Below, in pieces: positions 52,763 through 61,047 of a DNA stretch of 64,000 bases. The position numbers and the translations under genes were made by a program. How positions within the stretch are numbered: position 1 is the stretch's first letter; each line of letters starts with the position of its first letter. Source of the DNA: Terriglobia bacterium (lineage in GTDB: Bacteria; Acidobacteriota; Terriglobia; JAIQFV01); the NCBI GenBank assembly GCA_020073085.1, contig JAIQFV010000015.1:1-64000 (forward strand), given 5' to 3'. The notes beneath the pieces were generated by a model. That model searched no databases and had not been told where the DNA came from. It worked only from the letters and a program-made list of their open reading frames with translations.

Positions 52763-54292
52763 ATGAAAAACAGACTGGTCTATCTTCTTCTCATTTTGAG
52801 TTTATGTTTCTTTGCTGGCTGCAACTCCCAAAATGCGCAGTCTTCCGGACACATCGAGCAAACAGATCGACAACCTGCCGTCGCAGGACAATTCTATCCG
52901 GCCGAGAGAGAACATTTGGAGACCATGCTCCACCAGTTGTTCTCAAAAGCCGTTCCCGCAAAGCATCTTAAAAACGTGATCGCCATTATTTCTCCGCACG
53001 CGGGTTATCCCTACTCCGGAGAGGTGGCCGCTTCGGGTTTTAATCAAATCGATCCGGAAAAGGAATACGACAACATTTTCATTTTGGGTCCCAGCCACCA
53101 CATTGGCTTTGAGGGCGCCTCTATTTACTCCAAAGGCAATTTTGTCACGCCGCTGGGAACGGTCAAGGTCAACACCAGGCTTGCCCAGGAACTCGTCCGG
53201 AAACACAAATTCCTTTCAGACCGGGTTGATGCTCATCAGGCGGAGCACAGCATCGAAGTGCAGCTTCCCTTTTTGCAGATGGTGATGAAGAAGGACTTCA
53301 GGATTGTTCCCGTCATCGTAGGCTCCGGGTCAGCCGAAATGTACGCGCAGATCGCGGAAGCCCTGCGCCCATACTTGAATACGAGAAACCTCTTCGTGAT
53401 CAGCACTGATTTCTCTCACTATCCGGCTTACGCTGATGCGGTTACCGTCGACAAGGCCACGGGCGATGCCGTGTTGACTAATTCCGCCGGAAACCTGATG
53501 AAGACCGTCAGGGCCAACGCCCTGAAAAGCATCCCCAACCTGGCCACCAGCATGTGCGGGCTATCGGGCGTGCTGACGTTGCTGTATATGACGCAAGACA
53601 ATTCCCGGGTGACCTACACGCCGATTCAATACAAGAATTCGGGAGATGCGGATCCCGGCATGAGACAGCAGGTCGTCGGGTATTACGCCATCGCTGTGTC
53701 ACTCCAGGAGGGGGCCCCCGGTGGCGGCTTCGGCCTGACCGATAAGGAAAAGGGGGAATTATTGGGAATCGCGCGGTCGGCCCTCGATCAGTACCTCAGG
53801 AATCGGCGGGTCCCTGAGATTGATGCGTCCATTTTCTCTGAAAACATCAGGACGAAGACCGGCGCCTTTGTGACGCTGAATAAGAACGACCAGTTGAGAG
53901 GATGCATCGGACGATTTGATGCGAGCGAGCCGTTGTACAAGGTGGTCCAGCAAATGGCCGTTGCCGCAGCAACGGAAGATCCCCGCTTCGGTCCCGTGGA
54001 ATCCGCAGAATTGAACAAACTTGAAATCGAAATCTCAGTGCTCACCCCGTTGCGGCGCATCCACTCCATCGATGAGATTGAAATGGGCAAGCACGGCATC
54101 TATCTCCGCAGGGGAATGAAGTCAGGAACGTTTCTGCCGCAGGTGGCCACCGATACGCACTGGACGAAGGAAGAGTTCCTGGGTCATTGCGCCCAGGACA
54201 AAGCGGGCCTGGGCTGGAACGGGTGGAAAGACGCGGAAATCTACGTCTACGAGGCGATCGTGTTCAGTGAAAAAGAAATCCTGAAACATTGA
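52763..54292 (+). CDS. AmmeMemoRadiSam system proteins B and A fused (Memo-AMMECR1), predicted lipoprotein
   Basis: A 509-residue protein. Residues 1-20 are a lipoprotein signal (MKNRLVYLLLILSLCFFAGC, Cys20 as the lipidated residue, then Asn-Ser). Residues about 33-320 are a Memo-type domain (AVAGQFYPAE; SPHAGYPYSG; LGPSHHIGF; AHQAEHSIEVQLPFLQ; STDFSHYPAY), with the His residues that bind metal in this family. Residues about 330-500 are an AMMECR1 domain (GAFVTLNKNDQLRGCIGRFD; VAAATEDPRFGPV; EIEISVLTPLRRI). Family knowledge: the two domains and a radical SAM enzyme co-occur as the AmmeMemoRadiSam system, of unknown function. The ATG at 52763 is chosen because it opens the lipobox signal; the frame is open to 52712. 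The expected location outside the cytoplasm is unusual. Confidence 0.88.
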   Translation: MKNRLVYLLLILSLCFFAGCNSQNAQSSGHIEQTDRQPAVAGQFYPAEREHLETMLHQLFSKAVPAKHLKNVIAIISPHAGYPYSGEVAASGFNQIDPEKEYDNIFILGPSHHIGFEGASIYSKGNFVTPLGTVKVNTRLAQELVRKHKFLSDRVDAHQAEHSIEVQLPFLQMVMKKDFRIVPVIVGSGSAEMYAQIAEALRPYLNTRNLFVISTDFSHYPAYADAVTVDKATGDAVLTNSAGNLMKTVRANALKSIPNLATSMCGLSGVLTLLYMTQDNSRVTYTPIQYKNSGDADPGMRQQVVGYYAIAVSLQEGAPGGGFGLTDKEKGELLGIARSALDQYLRNRRVPEIDASIFSENIRTKTGAFVTLNKNDQLRGCIGRFDASEPLYKVVQQMAVAAATEDPRFGPVESAELNKLEIEISVLTPLRRIHSIDEIEMGKHGIYLRRGMKSGTFLPQVATDTHWTKEEFLGHCAQDKAGLGWNGWKDAEIYVYEAIVFSEKEILKH

Positions 54293-54380
54293 CCTGAATT
54301 CCGGGATTTGCCCGGGGCCAATTCTCGGAAATCCGGCTTGCCACCCCTTCAACGATCCGGCGATCCCGGGTGCTATCTTT

Positions 54381-56555
54381 ATGGTTCATTCGAGTGTCGA
54401 CAGAAGGATCATGCTTGCCATCGGCGCAGTTGGCTTTACGTCGATCATGACGCAGACGATCCTGTTGCGTGAATTTCTGTCGGTATTTTCCGGGAATGAA
54501 CTGGTCATCGGGATTGTGCTGGCCAGCTGGATGATTCTGACCGGGGTGGGGTCATTTCTGGGACGGTTCGCCGGCAAGGCGAAACATCGGCTGGACCTCA
54601 TCATCATTTTGTTCCTTCTGACTGCCCTGCTTCCAATCGTCACCGTCTTCCTCCTGAGCTATCTCAGAAATCTTGTTTTCCCTGTGGGCGCCCTGATTGG
54701 GCTGGTCGAAAGCCTGTACAGCTCATTTCTGCTCCTGCTCCCTTACTGCGTGATTTCAGGCCTCCTCTTCACCCTCTTTGCACAGACCGCCTCGGAACAG
54801 GGGAATTCCAATCTCATCGCCAGCGTGTACTGCTGGGAATCCCTGGGGAGTATCGTGGGCGGCTTTCTGTTCAACCTCGTGATCGTTTTCCTGCTTTCGA
54901 CCTTTCAAGCCCTCCTCCTCCTCGCTGTCTTTAACCTCAGTGTCTGTTTCTCTGTCTCCTTGAAATATGGGAGGCCGGCCTTCAGGTACGCCCTCCCGCT
55001 CGTGGGAGGTCTGGTTGTGGTGCTGGCTTTAACGGTCAACCTGGATGCACTTTCGAAGCGGTTCCTGTTCCGGAATCAGGAACTCCTTTTTTACCTGGAC
55101 ACCCCTTACGGCAACCTAACCCTCACCCAACAAGGGGAGCAAAGGAACTTTTACGAGAACAGTGTCCTTCTTTTCTCCACAAATGATGTGATGTCGAATG
55201 AAGAAGCGGTTCACTATGCCATGGTCCAACATCCACGTCCCCGCAACGTCCTCCTCATCTCGGGCGGCATTTCAGGGACGATCCGGGAGATCCTGAAGTA
55301 TGATGTGGATCGAATCGATTATGTGGAGCTCAATCCCTGGCTCATCGAGATGGGGAGAGACTATACCTCCGCATTAACGAGTCCCAAACTTCATGTCTTC
55401 ACGGACGATGCCCGGAGATTCCTCAGAGATGCGGACGGACACTACGACGTCGCCTTAGTCAATGTGCCCGATCCGGTGACCGCGCAAATTAACCGGTACT
55501 ATACCGTAGAGTTTCTTCGGCAGCTCAAGATGAAGCTGAATGCGGAGGCAGTGGTCTCCTTCAGCCTGCTCCCGTCGGTGGACTACCAGGGTGCGGAAGC
55601 CCGGCTGCTCAGTTCCATCATGAACAATACGCTGCGCACGGCGTTCAAGAATGTGCTGATTGTCCCCGGGCTGCGAAATTACTATCTCGCCTCCGACGCT
55701 CCGTTGGACATCGAAATCACCCGCAGGATTGAACAGCGCCACATCGCCAACAGCTATGTGAATTCCAGTTATGTCGACGATCTCTCCTTGCGCCAAAGAA
55801 GTGATGCCATGGTCCGGGATCTCTCAGGGCGGACCGTCTTGAACAGAGATTTTGCTCCCATCGCCTACTATCGCCAATTAATGTACTGGCTCAGCTCCCT
55901 GCAGTTCAGTCCCTGGATCCCGGGCGGCGTCTTGATCGTTCTTCTCGCGCTCGTGACGGCGAAGCTCAATACGATCAGCTTCGGATTGTTTACGGGGGGA
56001 TTCGCGGCCTCCTCCATGGAACTTCTGCTGCTGATTTCGTTTCAAATCCTTTATGGGTACGTCTATCAGGCCACCGGCTTGATCATTACCCTGTTCATGG
56101 CGGGGCTTGCGGCGGGATCCTTTTACGGACAGAAACGATCCAGGCCTTTTGGTGTTCCGGGATTCATTGGTACCCAGTGCGCCATTGGCGTCTATTGCCT
56201 GCTGCTCCCCATCGTCCTTTTGATATTGAAGGGAGCCCATCTGGGGGACTTCATAATTCACGCCATCTTCGTCCTCCTCACCTTTGCGGTGGCAGCGCTC
56301 GTCGGCCTGCAGTTCTCCATCGCCTCAGCCCTTCGGAGGGGAAAAATTGAGTCGGTGGCCTCAGAACTGTACAGCATCGACCTCATAGGCTCGGCCATCG
56401 GCGCCCTGGTTGTCTCGACCTTCCTGGTCCCGCTCCTGGGCATTGCGAAAGTCAGTCTTGTCGTCGCATCCCTGAGCTTGCTGAGTGCCGTCGTGACGAC
56501 GCTCAATAGAAACCGATCCACCGTTTTTTCAGAGAGTGAGTTGGCCCATGTGTGA
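54381..56555 (+). CDS. polytopic membrane protein with spermidine-synthase-like domain
   Basis: A 724-residue protein in three parts. Residues about 10-215 contain six to seven membrane segments (e.g. FLLLLPYCVISGLLFTLFAQ). Residues about 240-480 form a soluble Rossmann domain of the spermidine synthase class: LLISGGISGTIREIL as the nucleotide-binding loop, DYVELNPWL as the acidic strand end, FTDDARRFLRD, and VALVNVPDPVTAQINRYYT where spermidine synthases have their catalytic Asp-Pro. Residues about 505-710 have six or seven more membrane segments. Family members are annotated as spermidine synthase-like or fused MFS/spermidine synthase proteins and none is characterised to my knowledge. It lies 88 bases after the Memo-AMMECR1 gene and overlaps the radical SAM gene by eight bases, so the three form an operon. 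Confidence 0.85.
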   Translation: MVHSSVDRRIMLAIGAVGFTSIMTQTILLREFLSVFSGNELVIGIVLASWMILTGVGSFLGRFAGKAKHRLDLIIILFLLTALLPIVTVFLLSYLRNLVFPVGALIGLVESLYSSFLLLLPYCVISGLLFTLFAQTASEQGNSNLIASVYCWESLGSIVGGFLFNLVIVFLLSTFQALLLLAVFNLSVCFSVSLKYGRPAFRYALPLVGGLVVVLALTVNLDALSKRFLFRNQELLFYLDTPYGNLTLTQQGEQRNFYENSVLLFSTNDVMSNEEAVHYAMVQHPRPRNVLLISGGISGTIREILKYDVDRIDYVELNPWLIEMGRDYTSALTSPKLHVFTDDARRFLRDADGHYDVALVNVPDPVTAQINRYYTVEFLRQLKMKLNAEAVVSFSLLPSVDYQGAEARLLSSIMNNTLRTAFKNVLIVPGLRNYYLASDAPLDIEITRRIEQRHIANSYVNSSYVDDLSLRQRSDAMVRDLSGRTVLNRDFAPIAYYRQLMYWLSSLQFSPWIPGGVLIVLLALVTAKLNTISFGLFTGGFAASSMELLLLISFQILYGYVYQATGLIITLFMAGLAAGSFYGQKRSRPFGVPGFIGTQCAIGVYCLLLPIVLLILKGAHLGDFIIHAIFVLLTFAVAALVGLQFSIASALRRGKIESVASELYSIDLIGSAIGALVVSTFLVPLLGIAKVSLVVASLSLLSAVVTTLNRNRSTVFSESELAHV

Positions 56556-57708
56556 ACTAATCGAACAGAAGAATTTGACTCGAAGACGATTCAATAAGTA
56601 CTGTGTCCTGGGGATGGGGGCGTGTCTTGTCGGGCTGGACTGGCTGGAGCATCTCACCGGCACCTCGAATGTACTTCTGGGCTCTGAAGGTCCCGGGAAA
56701 TGGAGCAAGGAAGCCCTTTTCTATTCAAGAACAGGCAATACCATCACCTGTCTGAAATGCCCCAACTACTGCCAACTGGGACTGGATGACACCGGGAAGT
56801 GTCGCAACCGGGTGAGCTACCAGGGAAAGCTTTACACGATTGCCTATGGAAATCCCTGCGCAGTTCACATTGATCCCATCGAAAAGAAACCGCTCTATCA
56901 TTTTCTTCCTACCACCCGGGCCTTCTCGATCGCTGCGGCCGGATGCAATTTCCGGTGCCTGAACTGCCAGAACTGGCAAATTTCCCAAGTCAGCCCAAAG
57001 GAAACAGCCAATGCGGATTTAATGCCCCAAGCTGTGGTTGACCAGTGTGTCAATTCGGGTTGTGAATCGATTGCGTATACCTATTCGGAGCCAATTTCAT
57101 TTTACGAATATGTGCTGGATACGGCAAAGCTTGCCCGCGCGAAAAAAATTAGAAATGTTTTTAAGTCGAATGGCTACATCAATCAAGAACCCCTCCGCCT
57201 GCTGTGTAAGAATCTCGACGCGGCCAATATCGATTTGAAGTGCTTTGAGGATGGGACCTACGCCCGATTGTCCGGGGGCAAACTGGCGCCCATCCTGAAT
57301 ACCCTCAAGACCTTGAAGCAAGAGGGCGTGTGGCTGGAAATCACAAATCTGGTCGTCCCGAGCTGGACCGACAATCTTGACATGATCAAGAGGATGAGCG
57401 ACTGGCTGGCGGCCAACGGACTGGCCGATTGCCCCCTGCACTTCACACGGTTTTCTCCACTCTATAAACTCAGCCAGCTCCCCATGACCCCTGTTTCGAC
57501 CCTCGACAAAGCGAGAGAAATCGCCATGCAAGCAGGAATGCACTATGTGTACGTCGGCAATGTCCCCGGGCATGCTGCCGAAAATACTTACTGCCATGGA
57601 TGCAAGAAGCTGCTCATGGAGCGAAAAGGATTCCGGATTTACGCCAACAACATGGCTGCCGGCAAGTGCAAGTTCTGTGGTGAAAGAATTCCGGGGGTCT
57701 GGACCTAG
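56548..57708 (+). CDS. AmmeMemoRadiSam system radical SAM enzyme with Tat-like N-terminus
   Basis: A 386-residue protein starting MCELIEQKNLTRRRFNKYCV; the motif TRRRFNK followed by a moderately hydrophobic stretch (VLGMGACLVGLDWL) fits a twin-arginine signal. The radical SAM cluster motif CNFRCLNC (CX3CX2C) is near residue 136. A Cys cluster upstream (CLKCPNYCQLG, about 71-81, plus C90) and one at the C-terminus (CHGCKK; CKFCGERIPG) probably bind further metal. LDLK-type sequence NIDLKCFEDGTY and FTRFSPLYKL match the AmmeMemoRadiSam radical SAM family, of unknown reaction. The ATG at 56548 is chosen; a GTG at 56536 is the alternative. Export of a radical SAM enzyme would be unusual; the N-terminus could instead be an anchor. 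Confidence 0.87.
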   Translation: MCELIEQKNLTRRRFNKYCVLGMGACLVGLDWLEHLTGTSNVLLGSEGPGKWSKEALFYSRTGNTITCLKCPNYCQLGLDDTGKCRNRVSYQGKLYTIAYGNPCAVHIDPIEKKPLYHFLPTTRAFSIAAAGCNFRCLNCQNWQISQVSPKETANADLMPQAVVDQCVNSGCESIAYTYSEPISFYEYVLDTAKLARAKKIRNVFKSNGYINQEPLRLLCKNLDAANIDLKCFEDGTYARLSGGKLAPILNTLKTLKQEGVWLEITNLVVPSWTDNLDMIKRMSDWLAANGLADCPLHFTRFSPLYKLSQLPMTPVSTLDKAREIAMQAGMHYVYVGNVPGHAAENTYCHGCKKLLMERKGFRIYANNMAAGKCKFCGERIPGVWT

Positions 57709-57965
57709 TGGACGGAATCTGAAATCAGGCACAATTTAAACTTCCCCTCCAACTCCTTGAAAAGAATTCTCTAATGCTCCTCTGAAAAAATCCGATAACA
57801 ATGGACGGGTAGGAGTGTTTTCGCAAGCCTTCGGGCCGCGCTGCTGCTCGGTTACGTCTGTTTTTCAGAAAAGCTGAATCTCATCTCAAGCTCGCTTTCG
57901 GAACCTCTTCGACCCCCACAACCAGCGAACCTTCTTAGGGTCAGTTCATAGTCAAAGGTCATCGC

Positions 57966-60539
57966 ATGAAATCAGTTCTTGCCATCGATAAGCGGACCCA
58001 CCCTCCCTCCATGCCTCGACTCCTCCTTTTGGTGTTTTTCATCCTGGCGGTGAGCATTGGGGCTTCCGGTTACTATTACTATTCCAACCAGCGAAAAGAT
58101 ATCAAACAAAGCAGTGCCGAAGAGCTTTCCGCCATCGCCGAGTTGAAGGTCAACGGGATTGTGAGTTGGCGGAAGGCTCGACTGGGAGATGCCGACGTTA
58201 TCTTTGGGGGTCCCTGGACTGCCGCCCGGATCCAGCAGTTTCTCAACGACCCGTCTTCCGTTGCCCTGCAACAGGAAATCCTGACGTGGATGGAATCCAG
58301 AAGGAAGAACTATCAATACAACTCTGCTTTTTTATTCGACGCCCTGGGAAACATCAGGTTATCTGCCAACCCGGAGGATGAACGGATCCACCCCCTCACG
58401 ATCGATCTCGTAAAGCAAGCCTTGAGCACCCGCCACGCAATTCTGTCGGACATTCGGGAATCGAACCAAGGAAAGGATCTTGATATCGATCTGATTGCAC
58501 CCCTTGTCCTGGGGAAGGGCTCGGAAAAGATTCTGGTGGGTGCTCTCCTTTTCCGAATCGACCCTCGCACCATCCTATACCCGCTCATCCAGACGTGGCC
58601 CACGCCCAGTAAGAGTGGTGAAACCCTGCTCGTTCGTCGCGAGGGGAAAGACGTTTTGTTTTTGAATGATCTGCGCCACCGCAGGAATGCTTCCCCAGCC
58701 CTCCGAATCCCTCTTACCAAGCTGGAGGTCCCGGCTGTTCAGGCGGCATTGGGCCAGGAAGGAACAGTGGAGGGGGTGGATTACCGCGGCGTCAAGGTGC
58801 TCGCGGTCAAACGCGTCATCCCTGATTCATCCTGGGCGATGGTTTCTAAGGTGGACATAGATGAAGTCTACCGGCCCCTCTACGAGCGAGCGCGCTGGGT
58901 CATTGCGTTCGTGGGGATTCTGATCCTCTCCGCCGCCTTGTGTCTGGGATTCATTTGGAGACAGCAGACAGCCCGTTTCTATCTCAAAGGATACCAGGCG
59001 GAACTGGCACGGCGGTTGACCGAGCAGAGGATGAAAGAGAGCGAGGCGCGCTATCGCTCTTTGTTCGAGAACATGCTTGAAGGATACGCCTACTGCCGGA
59101 TGATCTTTGAACACGATCAGCCCCAAGATTTCATCTATCTCGATGTCAATCGTGCCTTCGAGCAATTGACCGGCCTGAAGAATGTCGTTGGGAAAAGGGT
59201 CACCGAGGTGATTCCGGGGATACGGAGGACCACTCCGGAATTATTCGAGGCTTATGGCCGGGTGGCATCGACGGGCAAGCCGGAAACATTTGAGATTTAT
59301 GTTGAGGGCCTGGGAATCTGGTTTTCGATCTCCGTATACAGTCCGCAAAGAGATTGCTTTGTCGCCGTTTTCGAAAACATCACGGAGCGCAAGCGCGCCG
59401 ATACTGCGTTGCGTCACAGTGAGGCGCAATTCCGCACCGCCTTCGATGACGCGCCCGTCGGCATGTGCTTGACCACTCCTGAGGGCCGTCTCCTGCGGGT
59501 TAACCAAGCCCTCTGCCAATTCCTCGGATACACGGAGCCGGACCTGCTGGCCAGGGGTTTTGACGAGGTGACGCACCCGGACGACCGGGAGAACAGCCTC
59601 GAAGGCTTAAAGCGCGTGCTATCCGGAAAGGCAGAATCCGCCGATTTTGAGAAGCGATACCTCCGCCGGGACGGACAGCCCATCTGGGCGTTTGTGAGAA
59701 CTTTTCTCCTGAGGGACGCGAACCACCAACCCGTCCATTTCATCACGCACATCCTGGACATCAATGAGCGCAAGCGCTCGGAGGAAGAGGTCCGCCGATT
59801 GAACATTGAACTGGAACAACGTGTGCTCGACCGCACCACCCGGCTGGAAGCGGCCAACCAGGAACTGGAGGCGTTCGCATATTCCGTCTCCCACGACCTT
59901 CGCGCTCCGCTGCGTGCCATGGATGGATTCTCGCGCATCCTGCTGAGTGATTACAGCTCCCAGCTTGCCTTCGAGGCCAAGCGCTATCTTCAATTGGTAC
60001 GGGACAACGCCCGGCAGATGGGTCATTTAATCGATGACCTGCTCGCCTTCTCGAGGCTCAGCCGTCAAAACCTGAATAAGCAAGTGGTCCGGCCACAAGA
60101 TCTGGTCAACCAGTCTATCGAAGATCTACGCCCCGAGCAGGATGGCCGGAAGGTGGAAATCAAGGTGGGGTCCTTGCCCGCCTGCCACGCCGATTCACCC
60201 CTGCTCAAACAGGTCTTCATGAACCTGCTATCCAATGCGCTCAAATTTACCCGTAAACGCGAGTTGGCCGGCATTGAAATTGGCTGCCAGAGTCGAAATG
60301 GCGGGGCCACCTATTATGTCAAGGACAACGGCGTGGGCTTTGACATGCAGTATGCACAGAAATTATTCGGTGTTTTTCAACGGCTGCATCGCTTGGAAGA
60401 ATATGAAGGCACCGGCGTGGGGCTGGCGATCGTGCAGCGGATTATCTCTCGCCATGGAGGGCGCGTTTGGGCCGAGGCCGCGTTGGACCAGGGAGCAACT
60501 TTCTATTTTACTTTGGAGGGAGAGACGAGCCATGAGTGA
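57966..60539 (+). CDS. membrane sensor histidine kinase with two PAS domains (phytochrome-type kinase core)
   Basis: An 857-residue kinase with AAAGGTC ahead of the ATG. A membrane segment at about 17-37 ([20 protein letters not shown]), a periplasmic sensor of about 265 residues (Cache-like in size), a second membrane segment at about 310-330 ([20 protein letters not shown]), PAS 1 at about 360-478, PAS 2 at about 485-603, and HisKA with [20 protein letters not shown], then the ATPase domain ([39 protein letters not shown]). The [11 protein letters not shown] form is typical of Cph1-like and CHASE-type kinases that work with Rcp1-type regulators. Exactly such a regulator gene overlaps its end by eight bases. 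Confidence 0.92.
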   Translation: MKSVLAIDKRTHPPSMPRLLLLVFFILAVSIGASGYYYYSNQRKDIKQSSAEELSAIAELKVNGIVSWRKARLGDADVIFGGPWTAARIQQFLNDPSSVALQQEILTWMESRRKNYQYNSAFLFDALGNIRLSANPEDERIHPLTIDLVKQALSTRHAILSDIRESNQGKDLDIDLIAPLVLGKGSEKILVGALLFRIDPRTILYPLIQTWPTPSKSGETLLVRREGKDVLFLNDLRHRRNASPALRIPLTKLEVPAVQAALGQEGTVEGVDYRGVKVLAVKRVIPDSSWAMVSKVDIDEVYRPLYERARWVIAFVGILILSAALCLGFIWRQQTARFYLKGYQAELARRLTEQRMKESEARYRSLFENMLEGYAYCRMIFEHDQPQDFIYLDVNRAFEQLTGLKNVVGKRVTEVIPGIRRTTPELFEAYGRVASTGKPETFEIYVEGLGIWFSISVYSPQRDCFVAVFENITERKRADTALRHSEAQFRTAFDDAPVGMCLTTPEGRLLRVNQALCQFLGYTEPDLLARGFDEVTHPDDRENSLEGLKRVLSGKAESADFEKRYLRRDGQPIWAFVRTFLLRDANHQPVHFITHILDINERKRSEEEVRRLNIELEQRVLDRTTRLEAANQELEAFAYSVSHDLRAPLRAMDGFSRILLSDYSSQLAFEAKRYLQLVRDNARQMGHLIDDLLAFSRLSRQNLNKQVVRPQDLVNQSIEDLRPEQDGRKVEIKVGSLPACHADSPLLKQVFMNLLSNALKFTRKRELAGIEIGCQSRNGGATYYVKDNGVGFDMQYAQKLFGVFQRLHRLEEYEGTGVGLAIVQRIISRHGGRVWAEAALDQGATFYFTLEGETSHE

Positions 60540-60987
60540 AAGACCTGTGGAAATCCTGCTGGTGGAAGATAACCCGAATGACGTGGAACTCACCCTGCAT
60601 GCTTTCAAGAAACACAATCTTTCCAATCGAGTCCACGTCACGCGCGATGGCGTTGAGGCCCTGGACTATATCTTTGGCTCAGGGGCCTATCAGGGCCGGA
60701 ACATCGAGGACAAACCCAAGGTGATCCTGCTCGATTTGAAACTGCCCAAGGTGGATGGGATCGAAGTCCTCCGCAAGATCAAGGCCGACGCGAGGACCCG
60801 GGCCATCCCCGTGGTCGTCTTGACCTCCTCCCATGAAGAGCGCGATATCGTGGAAACTTACAATCTGGGGGTCAACAGCTACATTGTCAAACCCGTCGAC
60901 TTCGAACAGTTCACCGAAGCCGTTCGGGAGGTAGGCCTTTACTGGCTGCTCCTCAATCGGCCCCCCATCTTTAATCCGAACGGCTAG
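60532..60987 (+). CDS. single-domain response regulator, Rcp1 type
   Basis: A 151-residue receiver-only protein. The phospho-acceptor is D68 ([13 protein letters not shown]), the acidic pair is E12-D13 (LLVEDNPND), and the switch residues are in VVVLTSS and YIVKPVDF. The extended loop with [12 protein letters not shown] is characteristic of the Rcp1 group, partners of phytochrome-like kinases. No output domain; it would pass phosphate on or act by protein contact. The ribosome binding site (GGAGGGAGAG) lies inside the kinase gene, whose stop codon it overlaps (ATGAGTGA). Confidence 0.93.
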   Translation: MSERPVEILLVEDNPNDVELTLHAFKKHNLSNRVHVTRDGVEALDYIFGSGAYQGRNIEDKPKVILLDLKLPKVDGIEVLRKIKADARTRAIPVVVLTSSHEERDIVETYNLGVNSYIVKPVDFEQFTEAVREVGLYWLLLNRPPIFNPNG

Positions 60988-61047
60988 GCCGTGATGCAAG
61001 GCCGTATTGAGGTCGAGCGAATCGAATTAGAAACCCCGAGGTGACCG

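Noticed and set aside
52594-52971. 125-codon plus-strand frame ahead of the Memo-AMMECR1 gene
   Set aside because: Its opening looks protein-like but it overlaps the lipoprotein start in another frame and has no ribosome binding site or family; possibly a remnant.
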